A stretch of DNA of 64,000 nt from Oscillatoriophycideae cyanobacterium NC_groundwater_1537_Pr4_S-0.65um_50_18 (lineage in GTDB: Bacteria; Cyanobacteriota; Cyanobacteriia; Elainellales; Elainellaceae). The notes below the pieces were generated by a model, which worked only from the letters and a program-made list of their open reading frames with translations, made no database searches and was not told where the DNA came from. The position numbers and the translations under genes are program-made. The stretch is from positions 496,001 through 560,000 of the forward strand of contig JACQYI010000006.1 in the NCBI GenBank assembly GCA_016208305.1, in the 5' to 3' direction. Positions within the stretch are counted from its first letter, which is position 1. Every line of letters starts with the position of its first letter. This document shows positions 8,290 through 16,166 of the stretch, piece after piece.

Positions 8290-9288
8290 TTAGCTGGCTA
8301 AGTATGCTCGTACATTCGCTTTACGACGACGGAGGTGATCAAGCGCCTGCCGCTCTAGCTGACGAACACGTTCACGACTAATATTCATGCGTTGCCCCAC
8401 CTTGGCCAGAGATAGCTCATTGCCATCAGCTAGACCAAACCGTAAAACCAGCACTTCGCGCTGTTGAGGCGTCAGTTCGGCCAACATCCCTTCCAGGTCT
8501 TGCCGCAACGACTCTTGCGTTGCGTAGGTTTCTGGAGAAGCATTTTCATCCTCCAGCAGGTCTTGCAGTTCTGTGTCTTGGTTGTCACCAATCCGCAACT
8601 CCAGAGAGACAGGCTGCCGCGCCATCATGAGATACTCGCGAATTTGACTGGGCTCAAGTTCTAAAGCTTCCCCGATCTCTGCGGGATTGGGGCTACGCCC
8701 TAGCTGCTGCGTCAACTCGCGCTGAACCTTCTTGATTTTGTTCAGCTTTTCGGTGATGTGAATGGGCAGACGAATGGTACGCGCTTGTTGAGCGATCGCT
8801 CTGGTAATGGCTTGCCGAATCCACCAGTAGGCATAGGTAGAGAATTTGTAGCCTCGTACCGGATCAAACTTCTCAACGCCACGCTCTAGACCCAGAGTAC
8901 CTTCCTGAATCAGATCAAGAAACTCTAAGTTGCGCTTTTGATACTTCTTGGCGATCGCCACGACCAGCCTCAAGTTTGCGGCAATCATCTTTTGCTTAGC
9001 ACGCTGACCCAGGCGCAGAGCCTGTGTCAAGTCTGCTTCGCTCATTTGCACTTCTGCGGCCCATTCAGCAGGGTTTGGCTCACGATCTAGTCTTTCTGTG
9101 AGTCTGTCCTTCGCTTCCAAAAGCAACATCAACTGCTGAACCTGCTTCCCAAAAACAATTTCTTGCTCATGGGTTAGCAGAGGCACACGACCAATCTCGT
9201 GCAAATAGGTGCGCACCATGTCTGCAGTAAATGCTGGCTTGCTGGCTTTGCCCTTGTTGGCTTGAATGTCGATATTTACGCTGGGCAT
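8290..9288 (-). CDS. RNA polymerase sigma factor, RpoD-like group 2
   Basis: A sigma-70 family factor that directs RNA polymerase core to promoters. The 332 residues lack the long region 1.1 of the principal factor, as expected of group 2 alternative factors (SigB/C/D/E type in cyanobacteria). Region 1.2 reads VRTYLHEIGRVPLLTHEQE (about 26-44). Region 2 has LDLIQEGTLGLERGVEKFDP and FSTYAYWWIRQAITRAI. Region 3 begins with the IRLPIHITEKLNKIKKV helix. Region 4.2 is the HTH RMNISRERVRQLERQALDHL near the C-terminus. I cannot assign the exact paralogue. The 889-base upstream region, with a 16-base tandem repeat, suggests elaborate control. Confidence 0.9.
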   Translation of the reverse strand: MPSVNIDIQANKGKASKPAFTADMVRTYLHEIGRVPLLTHEQEIVFGKQVQQLMLLLEAKDRLTERLDREPNPAEWAAEVQMSEADLTQALRLGQRAKQKMIAANLRLVVAIAKKYQKRNLEFLDLIQEGTLGLERGVEKFDPVRGYKFSTYAYWWIRQAITRAIAQQARTIRLPIHITEKLNKIKKVQRELTQQLGRSPNPAEIGEALELEPSQIREYLMMARQPVSLELRIGDNQDTELQDLLEDENASPETYATQESLRQDLEGMLAELTPQQREVLVLRFGLADGNELSLAKVGQRMNISRERVRQLERQALDHLRRRKANVRAYLAS

Positions 9289-10177
9289 AGGACTACAGAG
9301 AACTCCTTATAAACAGGATTAATAGAAATACGACGTCCCGAAAACTTTAGTTTTTCAATAGCATGCAGTTTTGTAATCCCACATCTTCTTGTCCCACAGT
9401 AGTTAGGCAGTCAACTATTTAAATACAAACTAGCTGCGGACGGCACGCTAGAATAAGCGCTGTAGGCTGCAGCATTGAAAAGCCGAGACGATAACTAACG
9501 GCTAGAAATGAGGCAACAGCTGGGGTTGAAACAATCTATACCAGGTGAATATCTGTTCAGAACATGTCTTGCAGTTCGTGGCAATTCTTCTTTGTAGCGA
9601 ATATTCACCAAACCTCAAGATACGTCTACCCAAGCAGGGCTATGAAAAATCTATACTGAGAACTGTTAGGCTGATAACTTCTAGGCTAAGAGGCTTACTT
9701 TCAGACTGAGCTGTGCGGCTAAGAGGCTTATGCGCTGAGATACTCATGCGCCGAGATACTTATGCAGTAAGAGACTTGTGCAGTGAATGACGATCGCTCC
9801 CGGAGCCAACAGACCAACAGGTCTATGAAGAGTAGGGAGTGAAGAACTCAAAAGGCGAAATCGTTACGAGTTTACCTGATTGAAATTACAATTGTAATAC
9901 AAGTTTAGGGTTCCGTAAAGAGGGAGTCACTCGTCCGATCGGATGAACTTTGGGGAATTTTTCAACTCTTAAGAATGTCTTCCAAAGTTGGGTGTCTTTA
10001 AGCAGCTAAGACCTTTAGCACCCCATTTGGGTCAGTCAGTCTCTATGAGGTAGGCGAATTCCAGTGACTTCAGGTTGAATTGATGTAACTGTTAATATCA
10101 TGCAAGATTCTCTCAATGCAAAGGTACGGGAAACCTAGAGGGATAACCGAACCCAGAACTTTTGCAGTGCTTGTCGC
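9289..10177. other. Long gene-free stretch upstream of the sigma factor gene
   Basis: This 889-base stretch has no supported ORF. It contains the 16-base tandem repeat at 9718-9781, and the promoter and 5-prime leader of the sigma factor gene must lie here. On its right edge it is 3-prime of the HerA-like gene. A small RNA could be hidden here, but I see no terminator that defines one. Confidence 0.4.
9718..9781. repeat. Four tandem copies of a 16-base degenerate repeat
   Basis: Successive 16-base units read GCTAAGAGGCTTATGC, GCTGAGATACTCATGC, GCCGAGATACTTATGC and AGTAAGAGACTTGTGC, and a partial copy (AGTGAATGAC) follows. A related word GCTAAGAGGCTTA also occurs at 9684-9696. It lies about 430-490 bases upstream of the sigma factor start. 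Confidence 0.75.
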
Positions 10178-11929
10178 CTAGAATCCTAGATCAGCCTTAG
10201 CAGCTTCAGCTGCCCGAAATAGAGGCTCATTGGGCATTTCTTCCCAAGCCCGATCGCCGATTTCAGCATAGAAAGTCTCGTCGTAAGGGCGGGTGCGCAC
10301 GACAACAGGCATGGGTACCGCATGACCCAAGATGAGCGCTTGCTGCTTGGAATCGAGTTTTGCTAAGACCGAGCGCAAAGCCTGCCCCCCAGACACCCCC
10401 GTGAAAATGGCATCAATATCTTTCTCGTCGTTTAATAGCGCTGTGATCCGCGTACCAACCTGAGACATGACCTCGTTATCAATGCCAGAGGGGCGCTGAT
10501 CGACAACAAGGAGGGTCACGAAGTATTTGCGCATTTCACGGGCGATCGTACCAAAAATGGTCTGACGAACGGTGCTGGGATCAAGGAAGCGGTGGGCTTC
10601 TTCGATGGTAATGACGAGCTGATGGGGGCGATCGCTCGGATTTTTCGTCTGCAAAAATTTTTCAGCTTTGTGGACGTAGCTTCCGTGAATCCGGCGAGCA
10701 ATGACGTTCGTAGCCAGCATGTATGACAACATGTTTGACTGAGAGCCAAACTCGATCACAACATGCTTTCCAGCTTCTAAAGACTCTAGAATTTGTCCGA
10801 CGTAGTTTTTGGGGCAGGTGTTCCGCAGATATTTCAAATCGTCCAGACGGGTCAGCTTGCGCTGGAGCGCCATGATAGAAGACTTGCTGCCCATCTTGAC
10901 CTCGCAGAATTCCTGAATCTCCTCATTGCTCATAGACATGAGGCGTGTAATCCAGGTTTTGCCAAACTCATTGCGCAAAATAATCGCATTTTCTAGGCTG
11001 GCTTCCGAGAGGTTGAGTTCGCCTCGCACAAGCGCCAGATCTTCTACGTCAATCTGGTCATAGCTAATATAAAGCTCTTGGGCATCGCGCACGCCCCGCC
11101 GCTTGGTAGATTCAGGATCAAGCGTATAGACCTGAACGCGATCGGGAAACAACTGCCGTAAACCTTTCACTGTGCTGAATTGCTTACCTTCGCGGGTTGC
11201 CTCCCACCCATATTCTGAGTGCATATCAAAAATCAGATTGACGGCAGCCCGCTTACGAATAATGCCCGATAGCAACAGCCGAGTCAGGAACGATTTGCCC
11301 GTCCCCGATTTGCCAAAAACGCCATTACTGCGCTCAACGAAGCGATCGAGATCGATACAGATCGGCACATCCATATCAATCGGCTGACCGATGGCAAAGT
11401 TGCGGCGATTGGGGTCATCTTCCCAACCAAAAACAGCCCGAAAATCTCGATGAGCCGCATCATAAACCTGGCTAAAGTGGCTAGGAATCGTTTTGACAGG
11501 CTGCAATTCTACGGCATTCGTTTGAGCTTCGTAGGAGCCAAGCTTGCCGCCAGCAGATTTTTTCGTCTTGCTCTTGCCTGACTCCTTAGCCGCGTCTGAA
11601 CTACTCCCCTCAGTCGGCGTAAACATCAGCATGGGTGTAAGGTTAATCGTGCCGTAGGTTCCGGTTCCGGCAAGGACTTCCTGCAAAAATAGGTTGCTGG
11701 GATCGGGTGGATTAGAGAGAATGCGTGGACTGGATGTTCCCAAAGCCACATCCGTCAGCATGCAAAAGAAGCGCGATCGCACCCCTTGCACCACCAGAAA
11801 TTTACCCACCCGCATGTCTTCTACCAAAACATCGGCATGGAGACGTACTTCTAATCCTTGGCTCAGAGAACCTTGAATAACGGAACCTAGCGGCTGCTCT
11901 GGATTCATGCCCGAATGCTCATGCCCCAA
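10178..11929 (-). CDS. HerA-like hexameric ATPase (DUF87)
   Basis: A 583-residue member of the HerA/FtsK-like P-loop ATPases, which form rings that move DNA and in archaea work with the NurA nuclease in end resection. An N-terminal beta-barrel (HAS-barrel-like) part spans about 1-100. Walker A is FGKSGTGKSFLTRLL (near 210) with DMHSEYGWE just after. Walker B is LVITIEEAHRFLDPS. Then come VDQRPSGIDNEVMSQVGTRI and a C-terminal VVVRTRPYDETFY. No nurA-like gene is adjacent. Three copies of a 14-base LexA-box-like motif lie about 105-165 bases upstream of the start, described separately. Confidence 0.85.
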   Translation of the reverse strand: MGHEHSGMNPEQPLGSVIQGSLSQGLEVRLHADVLVEDMRVGKFLVVQGVRSRFFCMLTDVALGTSSPRILSNPPDPSNLFLQEVLAGTGTYGTINLTPMLMFTPTEGSSSDAAKESGKSKTKKSAGGKLGSYEAQTNAVELQPVKTIPSHFSQVYDAAHRDFRAVFGWEDDPNRRNFAIGQPIDMDVPICIDLDRFVERSNGVFGKSGTGKSFLTRLLLSGIIRKRAAVNLIFDMHSEYGWEATREGKQFSTVKGLRQLFPDRVQVYTLDPESTKRRGVRDAQELYISYDQIDVEDLALVRGELNLSEASLENAIILRNEFGKTWITRLMSMSNEEIQEFCEVKMGSKSSIMALQRKLTRLDDLKYLRNTCPKNYVGQILESLEAGKHVVIEFGSQSNMLSYMLATNVIARRIHGSYVHKAEKFLQTKNPSDRPHQLVITIEEAHRFLDPSTVRQTIFGTIAREMRKYFVTLLVVDQRPSGIDNEVMSQVGTRITALLNDEKDIDAIFTGVSGGQALRSVLAKLDSKQQALILGHAVPMPVVVRTRPYDETFYAEIGDRAWEEMPNEPLFRAAEAAKADLGF

Positions 11930-12413
11930 TAATGGTGTTCAGATCATCTTAATAATCTATTCAAGGTTGCAATTTGGAGATTGCAGTTTTCCTTGAAAGC
12001 AAAATTTTGAAGAGATCTATTCAATTTGAATCAATACGCGTGTTCTATTATGTATTAATACGCCCGTTCTATCAATCAATACATCTGTTCTTTAATAAAC
12101 CTTTGACACCAAGGCTTGGGTAAAAGCGTGAATGGGTGCATCTCGTCGTTAGGGGAGCAGATATTTTTAGGGATGAGATGGGATAATGGGAGGGTGAACA
12201 ACGGCGATCGCACCATCCCACCCTCCTATTCTCGTAACATTTAGAGGCTCCCCCAACTGCTAGATGCGCCCGGTTTAATCTGATTGACAAAAAATAGAAA
12301 GTCGATCGTTTTTTGGGGTTTTAGATCTTGAGCTTTTGAGGAAAATTTTGCAGGTTGAAAACCTCTGAATAGATCTTTTTGAGTCAGCTCAAAACAGATG
12401 CGGGAGGACAGAT
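11930..12413. other. Gene-free stretch upstream of the HerA-like gene
   Basis: This 484-base stretch lies between the HerA-like gene start and the end of the phosphodiesterase gene. It contains the triple repeat at 12033-12093. A short inverted repeat TTTTGAG-TCAG-CTCAAAA at 12377-12394 lies just after the phosphodiesterase stop and may help to end that operon. A 72-codon frame at 12072-12290 is not supported. Confidence 0.4.
12033..12093. promoter_or_regulatory. Three direct copies of an AATAC-N4-GTTCT motif
   Basis: The copies are AATACGCGTGTTCTAT (12033-12048), AATACGCCCGTTCTAT (12057-12072) and AATACATCTGTTCTTT (12078-12093). The published cyanobacterial LexA box is RGTACNNNDGTWCB. Copies one and three match it at all but one fixed position (A for G at position 2), and copy two differs at one more. 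They lie upstream of the HerA-like gene, in a place suited to an operator. The assignment to LexA is inference. Confidence 0.5.
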
Positions 12414-13115
12414 TTAGGGCGATCGCAGCTTCAGCGCCAAAGCTAGCTGATCGGTGATGATGCCCGCAACTTTAGAGTTAGCCAAAAGTGTTTTGATGGC
12501 CGTAGGCTGATTTACAGTCCATACCCAAAAAGGCAGTTCGGAAGGAACCCTTTGCCTCAGCCATTCTGTTTCTAAAATCTGCCAGTCGGGCGCTATAAAA
12601 TTCACGCCAATCGTTTGTAGCCGATCGCGCCATAGTTCAGGAGATAAATCATCCGCCTCGCGCGTTTCTTGTTCTACCAAAAAACCGATCGTTATTTCAG
12701 ACGCTAGGTGTCTAATGGCAGCAATGGCTTCTAGATGAAAGGAGGTGATCGCAAAGCTGTTGAGAGGTAAAGACTGGATCTGTTGGACGATCGCCGCTTC
12801 ATAGCCCGGTTCTTTTAACTCAATATCCATAAAAGTGTGTCCTTGGCAGCAGGCGATCGTGTCTTGCAAAGTCGGGATCTCAGGCGCAATGGCCTGCAAT
12901 TCTCGCCAGGTGACTTCTCGCATCAAATGCCCCTTCACCGCTGGATCATGATGAACGACGAGAACCTGATCTTGAGTCGATCGCACATCAAATTCCACAC
13001 CATCTGCTCCCAAGGCGATCGCCCGTTCAAAGGCAGCGATCGTATTTTCTTTGGCTTTGGCTCCACGATGGGCAATGATTTTGGGTCGGATCGAAGGCGT
13101 AAATTTAGGGTTCAC
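12414..13115 (-). CDS. Glycerophosphodiester phosphodiesterase
   Basis: This enzyme hydrolyses glycerophosphodiesters from phospholipid turnover to glycerol-3-phosphate and an alcohol. The 233 residues fit the UgpQ-type cytosolic family; no signal peptide is seen. The family signature is clear: IIAHRGAKAKENTIAAF (catalytic His and Arg, about 13-29), GADGVEFDVRSTQDQVLVV with metal-binding Glu/Asp, and the second catalytic His in HHDP. Near the C-terminus are FWVWTVNQP and GIITDQL. The first 11 bases overlap the end of the response regulator gene, so it is the last gene of a three-gene operon with the two-component system. Confidence 0.9.
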   Translation of the reverse strand: MNPKFTPSIRPKIIAHRGAKAKENTIAAFERAIALGADGVEFDVRSTQDQVLVVHHDPAVKGHLMREVTWRELQAIAPEIPTLQDTIACCQGHTFMDIELKEPGYEAAIVQQIQSLPLNSFAITSFHLEAIAAIRHLASEITIGFLVEQETREADDLSPELWRDRLQTIGVNFIAPDWQILETEWLRQRVPSELPFWVWTVNQPTAIKTLLANSKVAGIITDQLALALKLRSP

Positions 13116-13764
13116 GTTCCAGCACGGTCAATATTGAGTTGGCAAAAATAGCGGCTTGGGTGCGATCGCGTAACTCTAACCGCCCCAGCAGATTAGTAAC
13201 GTGATTTTTGACCGTTCCTTCAGAAATATAGAGCGTTTGAGCAATTTCTCGGTTGCTTGCACCCTGAGCAATTAGCTTCAAGACTTCGCGTTCGCGGGGG
13301 GTTAGCTCAGCAAAGCCAGGGGGCAAATCGGGCAAAGGTGGCGCAGCAACTGCGGGCTTGGATATGAGCCGCTGCAAAATGCCAGGGGCAAATTGGGTGT
13401 AGCCTTTGTCAACGGTGCGAATAGCTTGAGCCAACTCTTCTGAGGGCGTATCTTTGAGCAAATAACCCACTGCACCCTGTTGCAGAGCCGCTGTAACATA
13501 TTCATCTTCATCGAACGTCGTCAACATCAGCACTTTGATGGCTGGAAAGCGTTGGACGATCGCCTGGGTTGCCGCTACACCATCCATTACGGGCATCCGT
13601 ACATCCATTAACACAACATCGGGCTGTAGTGCCGCGACCTGCTGAAGGGCAACTTGGCCATTTTCGGCGTCGCCCACTACCTCTAAGTCAGGCTCTAGCT
13701 GCAATAGCGCTTTTAATCCTTGGCGAATGATTTTTTGATCATCTACCAGAAACACTCGAATCAT
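13105..13764 (-). CDS. NarL/LuxR-type response regulator
   Basis: A 219-residue DNA-binding response regulator. The receiver domain (1 to about 120) has the acidic pair Asp8/Asp9, phospho-acceptor Asp54 in DVVLMDVRMPVMDG, Thr in MLTTFDEDEY and Lys in YLLKDTPSEEL. The LuxR-type HTH (about 150-210) reads LTPREREVLKLIAQGASN and ISEGTVKNHVTNLLGRL. It overlaps the kinase gene by four bases (ATGA) and the phosphodiesterase gene by 11 bases, so all three should be co-translated. The divergent Spy-like gene is a natural candidate target. Confidence 0.95.
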   Translation of the reverse strand: MIRVFLVDDQKIIRQGLKALLQLEPDLEVVGDAENGQVALQQVAALQPDVVLMDVRMPVMDGVAATQAIVQRFPAIKVLMLTTFDEDEYVTAALQQGAVGYLLKDTPSEELAQAIRTVDKGYTQFAPGILQRLISKPAVAAPPLPDLPPGFAELTPREREVLKLIAQGASNREIAQTLYISEGTVKNHVTNLLGRLELRDRTQAAIFANSILTVLEREP

Positions 13765-15002
13765 ATAGCAGCAAGCAAAGGAATTTGAACGGTGATGCGG
13801 CAGCCTTTGCTGGGCTGTGTGTCAATTTGGAGATGTCCCCCTAAAGCGATCGTTCTTTCGTGCATGCCCTGTAGCCCAAATCCTGTTCGGTTAGCGGCAA
13901 GCTGAAAGCCACTCCCATTATCTTGAATCATCAGATATAACATTGCTGGCTGCAAGTCAGAGGTCACCCGTAGCTGAATTTCTACCTCTGTAGCTTTGGC
14001 ATGTTTACGAATATTGGTCAGCGCTTCTTGGATGATGCGATAAAGGGCCGTACTCATTTCAGGGGGGAGCGATCGCGAAAGCTGAATCTGACACTGCGGC
14101 TGAATGCCTGTGGTGCGCTGAAAGTCTTCTGTCAAGGTGGCGATCGCTTTAGATAAGACCTGTCCTTGCAATGGATCAGAACGCATAGCAGACACCGATC
14201 GCCGCACTTCTTGCAAAGCCGTCGAACCCAATTGCTTTGCTTCTCGCAAAAAGAGGTGTGACTGCTCTGGATCAGAATCCCATAGCTTCAAAGCGCCTTC
14301 CATCTGGAGGTTTAGCCCCGTTAACGCATGGCCTACAGAGTCATGGATCTCACGCGCAATTCGGGCACGCTCTTGCGCCATAGCCAAATTTTCAACGCGC
14401 AGGGCATATTGCCGTAGCTGATCATGGGCAACGGTTAGTTTTTCTCGGCTTTGTCGTTCGGTGATCAGCGCATTGACCAACAGCAAAATCAACACTAGAA
14501 CCAGCCCTAGCAGCAAAACAAAATTGAACAGCAGAGGTCGGTTATGCACTTGCCAGAGCGGGGGCGATCGCAACTCTGTTCGCCAGACAAAGCGAGACAG
14601 CATAACCACAAATAAGGTAAAAGCGCAGCTGAGAATGATTAACTGTCCCGATAGTTTGAAAATCAGGCAGCTCCGAATCATCAACACCACATAGAGGAAC
14701 GGAAACATGCGCGGATTATTACCTGCTGCCGCCATCACAATCAAGCTAATTTCTAGAGCGGTATAGACAATTTTGTAGGCAAGCTTCGGATCGGGTGATG
14801 GAGCGCGCTGTTTGCGAGGCAACCATAACCCCATAAGCGCAAAACCGAGCAAACTCAAGAGATTGAGTAAGGGGAATCGCTCAACGAATCGGGGCATGGG
14901 CGCAGGCAAAAATTCTCCTAAAAGGGCGATCGCCAGAAGTCCCCACTCTAGATACAGCAGAAACGGAAAGGGATGATTCTGAATCAGACGAGGGCGATTC
15001 AT
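13761..15002 (-). CDS. Membrane sensor histidine kinase, NarX/DesK-like (HPK7)
   Basis: A 413-residue kinase with about five to six hydrophobic segments in residues 10-180 and no sizeable extracytoplasmic domain, so sensing is probably within the membrane, as in DesK. A short coiled linker (TERQSREKLTVAHDQL) leads to the HisKA_3 motif REIHDSVGHALTGLNLQ with phospho-acceptor His220. The HATPase part shows IRKHAKATEVEI (N box), DNGSGFQL and GFGLQGMHER. It is the first gene of an operon with its response regulator. A three-copy 12-base repeat lies 66-101 bases upstream. Confidence 0.95.
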   Translation of the reverse strand: MNRPRLIQNHPFPFLLYLEWGLLAIALLGEFLPAPMPRFVERFPLLNLLSLLGFALMGLWLPRKQRAPSPDPKLAYKIVYTALEISLIVMAAAGNNPRMFPFLYVVLMIRSCLIFKLSGQLIILSCAFTLFVVMLSRFVWRTELRSPPLWQVHNRPLLFNFVLLLGLVLVLILLLVNALITERQSREKLTVAHDQLRQYALRVENLAMAQERARIAREIHDSVGHALTGLNLQMEGALKLWDSDPEQSHLFLREAKQLGSTALQEVRRSVSAMRSDPLQGQVLSKAIATLTEDFQRTTGIQPQCQIQLSRSLPPEMSTALYRIIQEALTNIRKHAKATEVEIQLRVTSDLQPAMLYLMIQDNGSGFQLAANRTGFGLQGMHERTIALGGHLQIDTQPSKGCRITVQIPLLAAI

Positions 15003-15067
15003 GGGCTGTCTAAGCAGGAAATTTTTCTGACCATCGCCCCCAGATGCCTTAGCGTTTTGGAAGAAGC

Positions 15068-15103
15068 AGGCTTGAAATCGGGCTTGAAATCGGGCTTGAA
15101 ATC
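15068..15103. repeat. Three tandem copies of a 12-base repeat
   Basis: The unit GGGCTTGAAATC occurs three times head to tail (the first copy begins with A instead of G). It lies 66-101 bases upstream of the sensor kinase start and could be an operator or a slippage product. Confidence 0.7.
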
Positions 15104-15138
15104 TTTACGTTGATTATAGTCTTCTGCTCTCAGTCAGC

Positions 15139-15172
15139 CGTCATGACTAAAGTCATGGGTCAGGTCGTGACG
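15139..15172. promoter_or_regulatory. Cluster of GTCATGAC-like words between the kinase and the Spy-like gene
   Basis: GTCATGAC at 15140-15147, GTCATGGG at 15152-15159 and GTCAGGTCGTGAC shortly after form a cluster of similar half-sites in the 284-base divergent region. A LuxR-type regulator often binds such short imperfect dyads. The role is inferred from position only. Confidence 0.4.
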
Positions 15173-15286
15173 ATTTGCTCAGGTACTTCAAGGATGAAAT
15201 TTCTACGATTGAACTATCGAAAGCTAGACCTGTGAAGCGCTCAAGCAGCTTTCGAGTTCACCCTATGACAACCTACCCCAACTGAT

Positions 15287-16033
15287 ATGAAATTCAACCT
15301 AAAAACGATCCTTGCGGCTGGTGCGATCGTCGGTGCGCTTGCCCTCCTTCCCATCATGGCCAATGCCCAATCTCATGCAGGCAGAATGCTCAGAATGAAT
15401 CAGGCTATGGAACGGCTCAACCTGAGCGACGAGCAAAAGTCTCAGATCGAGCAGCTGCGCGAAAATACTCGGACGCAAATGGAAAGCTTGCTGACGGCTG
15501 AGCAGAAGCAGCAGTTGCAAACGGCGATCGCCCAAGGGACTCCCTTACCCGAAGCCTTGGAATCCCTGAACCTGACAGAGGATCAACGCACGCAAGGACG
15601 CGAGATCATGCAGGCTTCCCACGAGCAGATGCAGAAAATTTTGACAGCCGAACAACAGCAGCAGATGCAGGAATTCCGTCAAAATCATCACGGAAGACGG
15701 GGTGCAATGAGACAACTCCCGCCTGAGATGGCTCAACGGCTCAACCTGACAGAAGATCAGCAAGCTCAGCTTCAGCAAATCCGGGAAAATACTCGGACGC
15801 AAATGGAAAACCTGCTGACGGCTGAGCAGCAGCAGCAGTTGCAAGCTGCGATCGCCCAAGGGAATGAAAGACCTGAAATCATGGGATCGCTCAATCTAAC
15901 TGAAGCACAGCGCACCCAGAGACACGACATCCTCAAGTCTGCCCATGAGCAAATGCAAGCCGTTTTGACGACTGAGCAACAGCAGCAGATGCAGGAATTC
16001 AGGCGCACCCCTAAATCAGAACAGCCTCAATAG
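15287..16033 (+). CDS. Spy/CpxP-like periplasmic repeat protein
   Basis: A 248-residue exported protein with a typical signal peptide cleaved after MANA (residue about 27). The mature part has four LNL-x-x-x-Q motifs at about residues 44, 94, 152 and 202, spaced 50 within each half; they match the LTxxQ motif of Spy/CpxP periplasmic chaperones. Residues 41-131 and about 148-239 are near-duplicates, so a two-repeat ancestor was duplicated. The protein is very rich in Gln, with runs EQQQQMQ and EQQQQLQ. It is divergent from a two-component operon, recalling the CpxP/CpxAR arrangement, though this kinase is of a different class. Confidence 0.75.
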   Translation: MKFNLKTILAAGAIVGALALLPIMANAQSHAGRMLRMNQAMERLNLSDEQKSQIEQLRENTRTQMESLLTAEQKQQLQTAIAQGTPLPEALESLNLTEDQRTQGREIMQASHEQMQKILTAEQQQQMQEFRQNHHGRRGAMRQLPPEMAQRLNLTEDQQAQLQQIRENTRTQMENLLTAEQQQQLQAAIAQGNERPEIMGSLNLTEAQRTQRHDILKSAHEQMQAVLTTEQQQQMQEFRRTPKSEQPQ

Positions 16034-16166
16034 AGGCTCTTTATCCTAGATGCTCTTTCCCTAAATTAAGTTAAGCGGCTCAGCGGCGTAAGTTAAGCGA
16101 GCTGCGTCGAGAGCGCTGAGGTGAAAGCCCGATCGCGACTCGGCAAAGGCTCTGCTGTCCTTCTGG

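Noticed and set aside
12072-12290. 72-codon minus-strand frame upstream of the HerA-like gene
   Set aside because: It overlaps the triple repeat, has no ribosome site and its translation has no recognisable features or family.
13105-13764. Frame 13302-13511 as a separate gene inside the response regulator
   Set aside because: It is a shadow frame of the response regulator, which has all catalytic residues.
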